Both the position numbers and the translations under genes were made by a program. The notes beneath the pieces are model-generated. The model ran no database searches, was not told the DNA's origin, and worked only from the letters and a program-made list of their open reading frames with translations. DNA of 64,000 bases from Lentibacillus sp. JNUCC-1 (GTDB taxonomy: Bacteria; Bacillota; Bacilli; Bacillales; Amphibacillaceae): the NCBI RefSeq assembly GCF_009741735.1, contig NZ_WHOH01000003.1, positions 806,001-870,000 of the forward strand, read 5' to 3'. Positions 37,403 to 47,475 of the stretch are shown here, one piece after another. Within the stretch, counting starts at the first letter, position 1, and the number at the start of each line of letters is the position of its first letter.

Positions 37403-37431
37403 AGTATATAATTTTGAACAAGTTAAGTCAA
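37403..37431 (-). promoter_or_regulatory. SigmaA promoter of rpsD
   Basis: On the minus strand TTGACT (37431-37426), exactly 17 nt, then TATACT (37408-37403). Near-consensus spacing and hexamers. Confidence 0.85.
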
Positions 37432-37567
37432 GGAAGAAATACATATGTATAAAAAAATAACGAAGCAGGGTTAAATCTCACACTTTATGGGTATATGTGC
37501 TAAAATGACCATATAACCATTAATCTTTTAGTTCAAAAGACCTAAAGGCGAGAGAGAGGGTGAGTTG

Positions 37568-39412
37568 ATGACGCAGTTGATGAATTTTCGCATGAAAATC
37601 AAAGCATTGTATTTTGAAATTTCCAGTATGGCGCAGGACAGTTTGACTCAGACAGCGTATGAGAAATGGGTAACAGAACTCAAACATATAACAGAAAGTG
37701 AAAAAGTAGTTGTGTATACATACGATCCATGGGAGAAATGTTATAAAAAACAGACAATAGATGATGAAAATGGCTCTATGATGTTGTATGAGATACGTGC
37801 GATAAAGGGAGAAACTTTTTCAACTGCTTTTAAAGCAGCTCACCCCGGAAACGATTTTTGTGTTATAGAGAAGTCTAACCTTTCGGATGGGATAATGCTG
37901 GTGCTTTCAAAGGAAGGCACAGCATTTAAACAAGCATCTTGGGATACGCTTGTAACTGAAACACTCTGTTTAATTCAACTACTCTTAAAGCATAATCAAA
38001 AAGAGCGTAATCACGAGCGGATGAACTTTTCATTTCAATTATCAACCAGTCTAAATGGACTAAGGACTAAAAAGAATATTTTGGCTGAATTAAAACATGC
38101 TCTTCAAAAACGTTATCATACATTTGATTATGAATTATTACTGTCTCAAGATTATGATACTGATGATACGTTTCCTGTGCAGTTAATTCCTTATACAGAC
38201 CAGGAAACGAGACGCATGAGTACAGAAGCTTTCATGACGGGTGAAATGCAGTCAGAATACCAGGAAGAGTCTGGACGCCCTTGCCTTTATGTCCCGCTGA
38301 CTGGTGAGCAGGGCGTTTATGGAGTGTTGAAAATATTGGGTGAGAAAGGTAAAAACATTCCAGAAGAGGAGTGTCATTTTATCGCAAAAGCTTTAAATGT
38401 TGCAGGAAAAGCAATGGAAGGTGCGGCGTTATATGAACGGACCAACCGTCTTGTGAATGACCTGAAGTGGATGAATCAGGTTACCCATGAGCTGAACGCC
38501 GGTCTTGATTTAAAAGAAATTGTGTCGCTGATGCATGATCGTACAATGGAGGTTTCCGGTGCGTCTGAGGTTGGCGTTGTGTTTATTAACGAATGGCATG
38601 ACCAGTTCCATGAGATTCAATCAATAAGCACGCCATATTTCCACACTCAACAAGGGCGATCGTTCACGAGCTATATTATAAAGCAAATCAGAGAAAAACA
38701 GGAAAGCGTATTTGCGGGAAACCTTCCAGACCAAACAGAGGTGACCCATTACTGTTCAGTGATGGCTGTGCCGATGATGCACAATGGGGCGGTGGAGGGT
38801 GCTGTTATTGCGGTTCATGAAGAAGCTTATTCTTTCTCCCTTGATACGTTGAAGCTCTTTCAATCGTTTATTCAACATTCAAGTCTGGCCTTTTCCAATG
38901 CATTGTTAAAAGCTGAGCTTGAAACAGCTGTGATTACGGATTATTTGACACAGTTGTATACACGGAGTCATGTGGATGAGAAGGTTATAGAACATATGCT
39001 GACCGGGAACGGAGGGGCACTTATTTTTTTTGATATTGATGATTTTAAAACGATTAATGATACATATGGGCATCACATAGGTGATGAAGTAATCATTCAA
39101 ATTGCCCGGATTGTGGAGTCTACCATACCAAAGGATTCTATGGCTTGCCGTTGGGGTGGAGAGGAAATCGCCATATATATACCTGAAGCCGATATTTCTG
39201 ATGGCCTTATAGTAGCCAGAGATATCAGAGAGAATATAGCCCATGAAACAGAGCCAGCCGTAACAGTTTCCTGCGGGGTGGCCTCCTGGGAAAAAGATCA
39301 AACAGATTCGGCCAGAGATCTATTCGGAAGGGCTGATCAGGCGCTGTATGAGGCAAAAGAAACCGGCAAAAACAGAATTGTGCTGGAACATAATAAGCAT
39401 TTGAACTGCTGA
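37568..39412 (+). CDS. dgcP: GAF-GGDEF diguanylate cyclase DgcP (YtrP)
   Basis: 614 aa. An N-terminal sensory half with two or three GAF-like regions (about residues 20-150, 160-290 and 310-440) precedes a GGDEF domain (about 450-610). The active site reads RWGGEEIAIY, with FDIDDFKTINDTYGHHIGD before it; GGEE is a functional variant. It should make c-di-GMP from GTP. No membrane segment. Position between rpsD and ytsP matches B. subtilis ytrP. Start 37568 lies just after GAGAGGGTGAG. Confidence 0.9.
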   Translation: MTQLMNFRMKIKALYFEISSMAQDSLTQTAYEKWVTELKHITESEKVVVYTYDPWEKCYKKQTIDDENGSMMLYEIRAIKGETFSTAFKAAHPGNDFCVIEKSNLSDGIMLVLSKEGTAFKQASWDTLVTETLCLIQLLLKHNQKERNHERMNFSFQLSTSLNGLRTKKNILAELKHALQKRYHTFDYELLLSQDYDTDDTFPVQLIPYTDQETRRMSTEAFMTGEMQSEYQEESGRPCLYVPLTGEQGVYGVLKILGEKGKNIPEEECHFIAKALNVAGKAMEGAALYERTNRLVNDLKWMNQVTHELNAGLDLKEIVSLMHDRTMEVSGASEVGVVFINEWHDQFHEIQSISTPYFHTQQGRSFTSYIIKQIREKQESVFAGNLPDQTEVTHYCSVMAVPMMHNGAVEGAVIAVHEEAYSFSLDTLKLFQSFIQHSSLAFSNALLKAELETAVITDYLTQLYTRSHVDEKVIEHMLTGNGGALIFFDIDDFKTINDTYGHHIGDEVIIQIARIVESTIPKDSMACRWGGEEIAIYIPEADISDGLIVARDIRENIAHETEPAVTVSCGVASWEKDQTDSARDLFGRADQALYEAKETGKNRIVLEHNKHLNC

Positions 39413-39430
39413 AGTTCGTTTTGAATGACA

Positions 39431-39458
39431 ACAAGCCCTGAATTAATTCAGGGCTTGT
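39431..39458. terminator. 28-bp perfect palindrome at the dgcP/ytsP junction
   Basis: ACAAGCCCTGAATT followed directly by its complement. It contains the ytsP stop codon (39443). T-tracts are weak on both sides, so it is a probable but not ideal terminator for the convergent pair. Confidence 0.55.
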
Positions 39459-39925
39459 TCCAATTGATGCACAAATGCTTCCATATAACGCTGGTCAATC
39501 TCATCGAATCGTTCGGTGTGAGGACTGTCAATGTCCAGTACCCCATAAACGGTATCGTTTTTAATAATAGGCACAACCAGTTCGGATTGTGAAGCACTGT
39601 CACATGCGATATGCCCGGGAAACTTGGAGACATCAGCAATGCGCTGTGTTGTTTTTGTGGAGACTGCAGTACCGCATACGCCTTTTCCATAGGGAATGCG
39701 AATGCATGCAGGGAGCCCCTGAAAAGGTCCAAGCACCAGTTCATTTTCCCGCCAAATATAAAAACCGACCCAGTTAATTTCGGATAAAAACTGGTTTAGC
39801 AATGCAGCTGCATTTGACAGGATGGCCACGTGATCAGATTCACCTTCATTTAAAGCGTTAAGCTGTTTCAATAGCAGTTCATAATCTTTCTCTTGACTAC
39901 CCGTGTATTTTTCTGTTTTAAACAT
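39443..39925 (-). CDS. ytsP: GAF-domain free methionine-(R)-sulfoxide reductase YtsP
   Basis: 160 aa single GAF domain. Three cysteines in the family positions are visible: LPACIRIPYGKGVCGTA and HIACDSASQSELVVPI. fRMsr enzymes reduce free methionine-R-sulfoxide using these cysteines. INWVGFYIW is the conserved N-terminal pocket. RBS GGAGG before the ATG at 39925. Converges with dgcP. Confidence 0.9.
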   Translation of the reverse strand: MFKTEKYTGSQEKDYELLLKQLNALNEGESDHVAILSNAAALLNQFLSEINWVGFYIWRENELVLGPFQGLPACIRIPYGKGVCGTAVSTKTTQRIADVSKFPGHIACDSASQSELVVPIIKNDTVYGVLDIDSPHTERFDEIDQRYMEAFVHQLEQALN

Positions 39926-40060
39926 ATGACATCCTCCAATTTAAATTATTGTTCAATATTTCAATCATTGCTATAATCACCTTCAGGCAGGAATACACAT
40001 GAAAAGCGTCGTATATAGATTATAGGCCATTTTTATTAAGAGAAAGGGGGCGTAAAGATC

Positions 40061-40678
40061 GTGAAACCTAATTCCTCAAAGCGCAAGGTGTTAGAAGCAG
40101 CCTCGCGTTTGTTCTATCAGAAGGGATTCACCGGAACATCTGTCAGAGATATTGCTGAACAAGCAGATGTGAATGTTTCCTTAATCAGCTATTATTTTAA
40201 AAATAAACAAGGATTGCTCGAATATGCTGTAACGCATTATTATGAAGCATACTTAGAAACGATTAAACATACGCTTGAAAACATGAAAGAGCAAAGCCCA
40301 GTCGTTAAACTGAACGAAATAATAAATGTCATTATACACTACAAGCAAACACATCATCAATTGTCTTGTCTCATACACCGTGAATTGTCACTTGACTCGG
40401 TATTTGTTAGAGAAGTAAGTGTGACATATCTTGCGAAAGAAAATTATTACATACGCAATGCTTTTTATGATATTCTGCCGGACCACTTAAGAAACAAATA
40501 TGAACGGGAGTTTCTTTATTTACAGTTGAAAGGAATGATTGCTGCCCCGTTTGTTCTGCAAAACGAAAGACGTGATAAGGCCCTTGATCAATATTCTAAT
40601 GAATTGTTCGCTAATCAATATTCACGCACAATCCACAGATGGATTACACATCTGGCAGCTGAAACAAAAAAGAAATAA
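40061..40678 (+). CDS. refZ: TetR-family regulator RefZ (YttP)
   Basis: 205 aa, GTG start after GAAAGGGGG. N-terminal HTH (RDIAEQADVNVSLISYYFKNKQGLLEYA). In B. subtilis RefZ is made early in sporulation, binds motifs near the origin and affects FtsZ placement. Assignment rests on the HTH sequence and on its location immediately before ezrA. Confidence 0.85.
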   Translation: MKPNSSKRKVLEAASRLFYQKGFTGTSVRDIAEQADVNVSLISYYFKNKQGLLEYAVTHYYEAYLETIKHTLENMKEQSPVVKLNEIINVIIHYKQTHHQLSCLIHRELSLDSVFVREVSVTYLAKENYYIRNAFYDILPDHLRNKYEREFLYLQLKGMIAAPFVLQNERRDKALDQYSNELFANQYSRTIHRWITHLAAETKKK

Positions 40679-40890
40679 ATACATAATCAACAAAGAGATT
40701 TTGTCCAAAAGAGAGCGATTTTCAATCAAAATTCGACACTATTGGTAAAAAAATATGTCAAAAGCACAATTTAATTGCTTTTTCTTGTTCCAAAATCTCA
40801 GTAACATGGTATCATTGTAATTAATAAAACTATTGTTCCGGTTTGTATTGGAGCAACCTCTTTAATTAGGAACATGGCTGGAGGTTTGGC

Positions 40891-42594
40891 ATGATGGAAT
40901 TCTATATCGGTATTATACTGCTTATTATTGCGCTGATTATATTTGGATTAATCATGCGGAAACGAATTTATGATACGGTGGACCGGCTTGAAGCCTGGAA
41001 ACTTGAAATGATGAACCGCAACATTGCCTATGAATTGGGTCAGATCAAACGCTTAAACCTTTCGGGCGACACGCAAGAAAGGTTTGAATCGTGGAAGACG
41101 CGCTGGGAAAGCATCGTTACCAGTGATTTGCCCAATGTTGAGGAATATTTATTTGACGCTGAAGAGGCGGCTGATAAATTTCGTTTTCCCACCGCAAAGA
41201 AAAACCTTCGAAAAATTGAACAAACACTTGAAACAGCTGAGAATGACATAGAAAAAATATTAACGGAGCTTGATGAACTCCTTGAGACGGAAAAAGTAAG
41301 TCGAGAAGATATTGAACAATTGGAACCAGATATTCAGGACTTACGGCAAACCATTCTAAATAATCGGTATCAGTTTGGAAAAGCAGATGTCAGATTTGAG
41401 GTCTGGATTGACGAATTGCGGGAACGCTTGAAGGACTATCATGAACTTGTCGAAGAAGGCAACTACTTCGAAGCTCAGGAACACGTGGAAACACTAAAAG
41501 CAGATGTCAGCGAGCTGCAGGAAACGCTCAAAACGTTCCCAGGGATTTATCGCAGAACAAAACGTGAATTACCATCAGAGCTTGATGATTTATATTCTGG
41601 TCTTAAAGAGATGAAGGAAGGCGGCTACCGGATCGAGCATCTTGGTTTTGAAAAAGAAATTCAAACACATCACCGTCAACTTCTCGATGCTCTCGACCAG
41701 CTGGAGAAAGGACAGATCCAAGAAGTCGTTCCTGTACTTGATGAAATAGAAAAGCGGATCAAGGAAATGTATGACCTTCTGGAAAAAGAAGCTGTCGCCC
41801 GTAACTTTGTGGAATCCAAAACGCCCGGGTATGAACGCTTGCTTGAGTCATTAGATCAAGACTTCAGAAAAACTCAAGAAGAAGTGGCAACACTTAAGGA
41901 AGCCTACCATTTTGATGATCGAGATATGGAAAGATACTTAAGCCTTGAGAAATCCATCAATCAAATGAATCATCACATGCAAGCATTTAAAGCAGACAAA
42001 GAGTCGGAAGCACATGCTTCATTGAGGGAACAACTTGAAGAAGGTATGGCTCATATTGAAAAGTTGCAACAAGACCATAAGAACTTCAAAGAAACCATTC
42101 GTACCCTCAGAAAAGATGAGATCGAAGCAAAAGCGAACATTAAAGAAATGAAAGAAAAAGTGCATATGCTCCATCGCAAGTTAATCAAGAGTAACATTCC
42201 GGGTGTGCCCGGATTTATCTGGAACATGATGGAAGAAGCAATGGATAAAAATGATCATGTTCTCAAGGTATTGGAGAAACATCCGCTGGACATGGCAGAA
42301 GTTCACCAAATCCTTTACGATGCAAAACAAAAAGTTGACCAGACTGAAGAACAAACGACTTTAGTACTTGAACAAGCTTATTTGACAGAACGTGTCATCC
42401 AGTATGCCAACCGCTACCGCAGCCAATACCCATTACTCGCAACGAAATTGACAGAGTCAGAGCGGCTGTTTCGTTCTTTTGAATACGAATTGGCGCTTGA
42501 AAAGGCTGCAACCGCACTTGAAGAAGTGGAACCGGGAGCACTAGGCCGTATTGAAGCCAATATTGACGAAAAAGATCTCGTGTACGAATCATAA
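40891..42594 (+). CDS. ezrA: Septation ring formation regulator EzrA
   Basis: 567 aa: one N-terminal transmembrane helix (FYIGIILLIIALIIFGLIM) and then more than 500 residues of acidic coiled coil with spectrin-like repeats, the EzrA arrangement. It restrains FtsZ ring assembly at the poles and links FtsZ to wall synthesis. GGAGGTTTGGC precedes ATGATG. Followed by a hairpin and nifZ. Confidence 0.95.
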   Translation: MMEFYIGIILLIIALIIFGLIMRKRIYDTVDRLEAWKLEMMNRNIAYELGQIKRLNLSGDTQERFESWKTRWESIVTSDLPNVEEYLFDAEEAADKFRFPTAKKNLRKIEQTLETAENDIEKILTELDELLETEKVSREDIEQLEPDIQDLRQTILNNRYQFGKADVRFEVWIDELRERLKDYHELVEEGNYFEAQEHVETLKADVSELQETLKTFPGIYRRTKRELPSELDDLYSGLKEMKEGGYRIEHLGFEKEIQTHHRQLLDALDQLEKGQIQEVVPVLDEIEKRIKEMYDLLEKEAVARNFVESKTPGYERLLESLDQDFRKTQEEVATLKEAYHFDDRDMERYLSLEKSINQMNHHMQAFKADKESEAHASLREQLEEGMAHIEKLQQDHKNFKETIRTLRKDEIEAKANIKEMKEKVHMLHRKLIKSNIPGVPGFIWNMMEEAMDKNDHVLKVLEKHPLDMAEVHQILYDAKQKVDQTEEQTTLVLEQAYLTERVIQYANRYRSQYPLLATKLTESERLFRSFEYELALEKAATALEEVEPGALGRIEANIDEKDLVYES

Positions 42595-42617
42595 AGGTCC
42601 CGTCCATGAATACAAAA

Positions 42618-42656
42618 GAGACTGTCTTTCGGATGTTAAGCCGGAGTCAGTCTCGT
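42618..42656 (+). terminator. Hairpin after ezrA
   Basis: GAGACTG with complement CAGTCTC, inner CGG/CCG pairing, followed by GTTTCA. The short T-run makes it a moderate terminator candidate. Confidence 0.5.
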
Positions 42657-42702
42657 TTCATGTTTGGTGATTTAAAAGAGTTTTTGGAAAGGAATATAAA
42701 TC

Positions 42703-43842
42703 ATGATTTATTTAGACAACAGTGCAACAACAAAACCACATCCCTCTGTGATAAAAAGCTTTGAGCAATCTGCATCTGAATACTTTGCAAATCCATCAAG
42801 CATTCATGCGTTTGGAGGTACCGCCGAAAAGTTATTGCAGCAGGCCAGACAGCAAATCGCCGATCTGATTGGAGTGAAACCCACAGAAATTGTATTTACA
42901 TCTGGAGGCACTGAAGCGAATAATACTGCTATTAAGGGAATCGCTTTGAAACATCAGTCACGAGGGCGCCATATTATAACAACTTCAGTAGAACACCCTT
43001 CAGTTCGGGAAGCTTGTCAGGCATTGGAAGAACTGGGATTCGAGGTGACTTATCTGCCGGTTGACCATAACGGGGTTGTCAGTGCAGATTTGGTTCAAGA
43101 AGCTATACGTAAGGAGACGATTTTAATAAGTGTTATGCACGTGAACAACGAAACAGGGGCTATTCAACCCGTGGAAGAGATCCGCGAAATCGTTAAACAA
43201 CATCCGAAGATATTTTTCCATGTCGATGATGTTCAGGGGTTTGGCAAGGTACCGCTTAATTTATCGAAAGAAGGCATTGATCTTGCTGCCGTTTCCGGAC
43301 ATAAAATACATGGATTAAAAGGGACTGGTTTACTCTATGTCAGAGAAGGCACAACTTTATTCCCATTGCTTCATGGCGGCTCTCAAGAACATGCCAAGCG
43401 AGCAGGGACCGAGAATGTCCCGGGGGTTGTTTCGCTAGCCAAAGCAGTCCGACTTGTAACAGAAATGCGCGGAAACCATCTTAAAGACTTGTATGAAATT
43501 CACGAATTTCTTTATGAGAGCCTGAAGCAGATGCCTGAAATCAAAATAAATACCCCTGAGCATTCTGCGCCACATATCATAAATATCTCCACCCCGTGGG
43601 CAAAGCCAGAGGTGCTTGTGCATGTGCTTGATGAACGCGGTATTTATATTTCTACAAAATCAGCATGCAGCTCCAAAGAGGGAGAAGCGAGTCCTGTGCT
43701 GCTTGCTTGTGGGCATGACACCAGACGTGCACAGTCATCTGTAAGGATTAGTTTGACATACGAAACAACCAAAGAGGAAGTAAGAATGTTTTTAAAAGCA
43801 TTGCAAGAAGCCCTCAATCAATTAAAGAAAGTGATGAAATAA
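42703..43842 (+). CDS. nifZ: Cysteine desulfurase NifZ (IscS-like)
   Basis: 379 aa PLP enzyme. IYLDNSATTKPHPSV start, FTSGGTEANNTAIKG, VSGHKIHGLKGTG (PLP lysine) and the catalytic cysteine in STKSACSSKEGE. It takes sulfur from cysteine and hands it to ThiI, whose gene follows after 3 bp, for tRNA 4-thiouridine (and possibly thiamine) synthesis. Same pair as in B. subtilis. Confidence 0.93.
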   Translation: MIYLDNSATTKPHPSVIKSFEQSASEYFANPSSIHAFGGTAEKLLQQARQQIADLIGVKPTEIVFTSGGTEANNTAIKGIALKHQSRGRHIITTSVEHPSVREACQALEELGFEVTYLPVDHNGVVSADLVQEAIRKETILISVMHVNNETGAIQPVEEIREIVKQHPKIFFHVDDVQGFGKVPLNLSKEGIDLAAVSGHKIHGLKGTGLLYVREGTTLFPLLHGGSQEHAKRAGTENVPGVVSLAKAVRLVTEMRGNHLKDLYEIHEFLYESLKQMPEIKINTPEHSAPHIINISTPWAKPEVLVHVLDERGIYISTKSACSSKEGEASPVLLACGHDTRRAQSSVRISLTYETTKEEVRMFLKALQEALNQLKKVMK

Positions 43843-43845
43843 CTT

Positions 43846-45048
43846 ATGAAATATAATCATATTATGGTGCGTTACAGTGAAATTGCCTTAAAAGGCGGCA
43901 ACAGAAAGATGTTTATTCTCAAACTTCAAGATAACATCCGTGATCGCTTAAAAAGCTTTCCGGGTATTAAAGTACAGCGAACACAAGGCAGACTGTTTAT
44001 TTTTTTGAATGGTCATGACCCTGAACCGATTATGAATAAATGCCAGACCATTTTTGGTATTCACAGCATGAGCCCTGCGGTCAAACTCGAGAGCAACCTG
44101 GAAACAATTAAGCAGACCGCACTTGAGGCACTTGTGTCCGCTTCAGAGGTGGAAACGTTCAAAGTTGTGGTGAAACGGATTGATAAGACTTTTCCGCACC
44201 GGTCACAAGAGATGAACCAAATTCTTGGCGGCTATCTCTTGAAACAGACTGAAGGTTACACGGTCGATGTTCATAGGCCCGACCTGGAAATCAGAGTTGA
44301 GATCCGCAATGAGGCCACTTATATGACGTCATATGTCGTCCAAGGTGCTAAAGGACTTCCAGCAGGGACATCCGGAAAGTCTTTGCTGCTTCTCTCAGGG
44401 GGCATCGATAGCCCGGTTGCAGGCTATTTAGCTATGAAGCGTGGTGTTCAGCTTGAGGCTATTCATTTCCACTCTCCGCCATTCACCAGTGACAGAGCCA
44501 AACAGAAGGTGTTTGATTTGGCTGATGTATTGTCAGAGTATGGTACCAAGGTCAAAATACATGTCGTACCTTTCACCAAGATTCAACAAACCATTTTCAG
44601 GGAAATGCCTGAAAACTATGCCATGACGATCATGCGCCGCATTATGCTTAGAATTAGTGAACAAGTATGCAGAAATCAAGATATTCTTTCTATGATCACT
44701 GGTGAAAGTCTCGGGCAGGTAGCAAGCCAGACAATGCATAGCATGAATACCATTAATGAAGTAACCAACTACCCAATCCTTAGGCCATTGGTTGCGATGG
44801 ACAAACATGACATTATAGAAATTTCCAGGACAATAGGGACGTATGATATTTCAATTCGTCCATACGAGGATTGCTGTACCGTATTTGTTCCTAAATCCCC
44901 TAAGACGCGCCCAAGAAGAGACAAAACGCTCCAGTTTGAATCACAATATGACTTCTCATCTTTAATTGATGAAGCTGTTGAAGGGATCGAAACGGTCATT
45001 CGAACAGGACGTGATTCCAATACTGATGAATTCACAGATCTTTTTTAA
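43846..45048 (+). CDS. thiI: tRNA 4-thiouridine synthase ThiI
   Basis: 400 aa: N-terminal ferredoxin-like and THUMP domains (residues about 1-165), then an adenylating PP-loop domain with LLLSGGIDSPVAGYLAMKRG. Catalytic cysteine region YEDCCTVFVPKSPKTRP near residue 345. No C-terminal rhodanese domain, as in other Bacillus ThiI. Start ATG 43846, 3 bp after nifZ. Confidence 0.94.
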   Translation: MKYNHIMVRYSEIALKGGNRKMFILKLQDNIRDRLKSFPGIKVQRTQGRLFIFLNGHDPEPIMNKCQTIFGIHSMSPAVKLESNLETIKQTALEALVSASEVETFKVVVKRIDKTFPHRSQEMNQILGGYLLKQTEGYTVDVHRPDLEIRVEIRNEATYMTSYVVQGAKGLPAGTSGKSLLLLSGGIDSPVAGYLAMKRGVQLEAIHFHSPPFTSDRAKQKVFDLADVLSEYGTKVKIHVVPFTKIQQTIFREMPENYAMTIMRRIMLRISEQVCRNQDILSMITGESLGQVASQTMHSMNTINEVTNYPILRPLVAMDKHDIIEISRTIGTYDISIRPYEDCCTVFVPKSPKTRPRRDKTLQFESQYDFSSLIDEAVEGIETVIRTGRDSNTDEFTDLF

Positions 45049-45110
45049 CCTATAAACCTTGTCAGTTCAGGCATAAAAGTAAAGTAGCAACAACTTCCAA
45101 CTAAAAATCT

Positions 45111-45140
45111 GCATGAAAGGTCTCATTTCCACACACTCTA
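45111..45140 (+). promoter_or_regulatory. Candidate sigmaG promoter of sspA
   Basis: GCATG (45111-45115) resembles the sigmaG -35, and CACTCTA (45134-45140) loosely fits its CATACTA -10 with an 18-nt gap. sspA is forespore-expressed from sigmaG in B. subtilis. The -10 match is only partial. Confidence 0.4.
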
Positions 45141-45165
45141 TGTGTACCAAAGGAGGTGAGACATC

Positions 45166-45366
45166 ATGGCAAAAAGCAACAACTCAAATCAACTTGTTGT
45201 GCCTGGCGCTCAACAAGCTTTGGATCAAATGAAAACTGAAATTGCTCAGGAGTTTGGCGTACAGCTTGGCCCTGACAACACATCACGTGCAAACGGTTCT
45301 GTAGGCGGCGAAATTACAAAGCGTCTCGTCCAGACAGCACAGCAACAAATGGGTGGATACCAATAA
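45166..45366 (+). CDS. sspA: Small acid-soluble spore protein, alpha/beta type
   Basis: 66 aa. It has the conserved SASP blocks: [18 protein letters not shown] with the GPR cleavage region TEIAQEFG, and [12 protein letters not shown]. It coats and protects spore DNA in the forespore. RBS AAAGGAGGTGAG. The position after thiI is that of B. subtilis sspA. Ends at its own terminator. Confidence 0.95.
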   Translation: MAKSNNSNQLVVPGAQQALDQMKTEIAQEFGVQLGPDNTSRANGSVGGEITKRLVQTAQQQMGGYQ

Positions 45367-45381
45367 TTGAATAAAATGGCT

Positions 45382-45413
45382 AAAGGAGCTCTCGTTCACG
45401 AGAGCTCCTTTTA
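45382..45413 (+). terminator. Terminator of sspA
   Basis: 13-bp stem AAAGGAGCTCTCG and complement around a TTCA loop, followed by TTTT. Also usable for the convergent nadF. Confidence 0.85.
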
Positions 45414-45420
45414 AATGGGA

Positions 45421-46227
45421 TTATTCGTCTAAAAATGTTCTTTTCACTCTGTCCCAGAATGAATTATCTTTTAACTTAATTGTTTTAATAACTTTGTTCC
45501 CCAAAGAAACTTTCATACTTCTGATATTCTGAATAGAGTAAGCTTCGTTATCCAAGCCGACCACTGGGTAATCATTGCCGTCCTGAACCACATGAATATC
45601 CAGGGTCCGGTTTTGATTCAAAATGAATGAAGATCCAAGTGTCCGGTATGTGTTGTTGTTAAGCGATGCGAGTTCAGTCACTTGAAAACAAGGGGTTTTG
45701 GGGTCGATTACTGCCCCGCCGGCAGATTTGCTGTACCCGGTGCTGCCGGTAGGAGTTGATACAATCAACCCATCTCCTCTGAACGTTTCAAAATAGTGGT
45801 TGTCAATATAAACATCCATTACAATTGTTTTGATAATCGTGGAACGGACACTTGCTTCATTTAAACACTGAAATGTACTCTCTCCATTGACACATACATC
45901 AATGACTGGGAAGCGCCTTACTTCTTTTTCTGCATGGTTGATCATATCGATCATTTCATCGAAGTGATCAATGTTAAAATCACAATATAAACCGGCTTCA
46001 TCTGAACGGGTTAACCCTGTATATAAGCAATCCTGTCTGAATCCGGTTGCACGAACTGCCCTGAGAAATGCCCCATCACCTCCGACACTCACAATGATAT
46101 TGGCATCTTTAGACTCATCCACCACCGTAAACCCGTTGTCTTCTGCCAGCTTGTACAATGGCTGCAACTGCTTTTCCAACTCTTTATCTCTGGCATAGTA
46201 AAAGTAAATAGATGTCCGATCATCCAT
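45421..46227 (-). CDS. nadF: NAD kinase (NadF/PpnK2 type)
   Basis: 268 aa. SVGGDGAFLRAVR is the NAD-kinase GGDG motif and STPTGSTGYSKSAGG the second conserved block. It makes NADP from NAD. ATG 46227 sits 10 nt after GGAGG; a TTG at 46236 touches that site. Position between sspA and ytfI matches B. subtilis ytdI. Confidence 0.92.
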   Translation of the reverse strand: MDDRTSIYFYYARDKELEKQLQPLYKLAEDNGFTVVDESKDANIIVSVGGDGAFLRAVRATGFRQDCLYTGLTRSDEAGLYCDFNIDHFDEMIDMINHAEKEVRRFPVIDVCVNGESTFQCLNEASVRSTIIKTIVMDVYIDNHYFETFRGDGLIVSTPTGSTGYSKSAGGAVIDPKTPCFQVTELASLNNNTYRTLGSSFILNQNRTLDIHVVQDGNDYPVVGLDNEAYSIQNIRSMKVSLGNKVIKTIKLKDNSFWDRVKRTFLDE

Positions 46228-46369
46228 GTTATTCAAGCCTCCAATTATCTGTATAGACTATTATTATTTTATCACTTACCATTTAAAAAACCCATTAGAA
46301 AGAAAATCGAATAAAACTTACTGACCGGTACAAACTAAACAAAGGATATGTAGGCTGGGAGAATTGTTT

Positions 46370-46897
46370 ATGATTTGGTTGATGATAAGTACAGCAGGTG
46401 TAGTGGTACTCGTGTTGCTCGCTTCAAGACTTTTTATCAGTCTAAAGATTGTTTATGAAGCTGCCGAACAATATATATCACTCAGATTCAGCTTGCTCAG
46501 TGTTACATTTTATAAATTTCACATCCCTTTAGAGCAAATAGATCAAATGCAGTCATTCCCACGTACAAATGGATTGTTAAAAGATCTGTTTACTTTAAAA
46601 AACGCAGGCAGGGAAATATTTAAAAGAATCAGGTGTGACCGTTTAAAGTGGCATACGAATATCGGTTTATCTGAAGCGGATCTCACTGCTATTGCAGCAG
46701 GTGGTTTATGGTCTGTTAAATCTACTTTAATTGCTGTGCTTATGAAGCATATGCAGACTCGGAAGAAACCTGAAATATACATTACACCAAATTTTAAAAC
46801 CACTGACTTTTCTTCTTCCTTAGAGGGCAAATTCAGCATTACAATTGGTCAAATGATATATATGGCCTTTACAGCCTTACACATACAGCGCCATTAA
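46370..46897 (+). CDS. ytfI: DUF2953 protein YtfI
   Basis: 175 aa with an N-terminal hydrophobic helix (WLMISTAGVVVLVLLA) and an amphipathic soluble domain. DUF2953 proteins of spore formers are of unknown function. ATG 46370 is 9 nt after GGGAG. Upstream of ytfJ with 32 bp between, as in B. subtilis. Confidence 0.85.
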   Translation: MIWLMISTAGVVVLVLLASRLFISLKIVYEAAEQYISLRFSLLSVTFYKFHIPLEQIDQMQSFPRTNGLLKDLFTLKNAGREIFKRIRCDRLKWHTNIGLSEADLTAIAAGGLWSVKSTLIAVLMKHMQTRKKPEIYITPNFKTTDFSSSLEGKFSITIGQMIYMAFTALHIQRH

Positions 46898-46929
46898 CTT
46901 TTATCAGATTGAAACAGGAGGTTTTACAC

Positions 46930-47385
46930 ATGGATACACACCCCATCCAGAGCTTAATGACGACAGCAATGGAGAATTTAAAAGAGATGGTTGAAGTTAA
47001 CACCATCATAGGAGACCCAATAGAGTCTTCTGATGGCAGCATGATCATTCCAATATCTAAAGCGGGGTTTGGTTTTGCCGCAGGTGGCAGTGACTATTTA
47101 CCTCAAGGCTCCGAAACTTCAGGTGGCGGGGAATTAGCTTTCGGCGGAGGAAGTGGTGGAGGTGTATCGATTACACCAATTGCGTTTCTTGTTATAAAGA
47201 ATAAAGACGTTCAAATGATTCACATCGATCAGCAAACCCATATTTATGAAAAACTCCTTGAACTCGCACCACAAGCAGCAGATAAAATTGAAAAAATGAT
47301 CCAGAACTTCAGTAAATCTTCTTCTAACCAAGAATCTTCTTCGTCTAACCAAGATGAAAAAAAACAGCAGCACTATGACATATAA
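46930..47385 (+). CDS. ytfJ: Sporulation protein YtfJ/GerW
   Basis: 151 aa. The family core is intact: HPIQSLMTTAMENLKEMVEVNTIIGDP, IIPISKAGFGFAAGGSDY and a Gly-rich segment (GGGELAFGGGSGGG). The C-terminal tail is Ser/Asn/Gln-rich. In Bacillus it is made in the forespore and needed for normal germination with some nutrients. AGGAGG precedes the ATG at 46930. Confidence 0.9.
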   Translation: MDTHPIQSLMTTAMENLKEMVEVNTIIGDPIESSDGSMIIPISKAGFGFAAGGSDYLPQGSETSGGGELAFGGGSGGGVSITPIAFLVIKNKDVQMIHIDQQTHIYEKLLELAPQAADKIEKMIQNFSKSSSNQESSSSNQDEKKQQHYDI

Positions 47386-47475
47386 CATTGTTTGATCTTG
47401 CAAATAGAAGGGAACAGCATAATTGTAATGAGAAATCCTTTTCTCTATCAGACTTACACAGGAGGAATGATCCGA

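Noticed and set aside
37260..37460. 66-aa plus-strand reading opposite the rpsD leader
   Set aside because: No ribosome-binding site; lies across the rpsD promoter and leader, cysteine-rich random composition.
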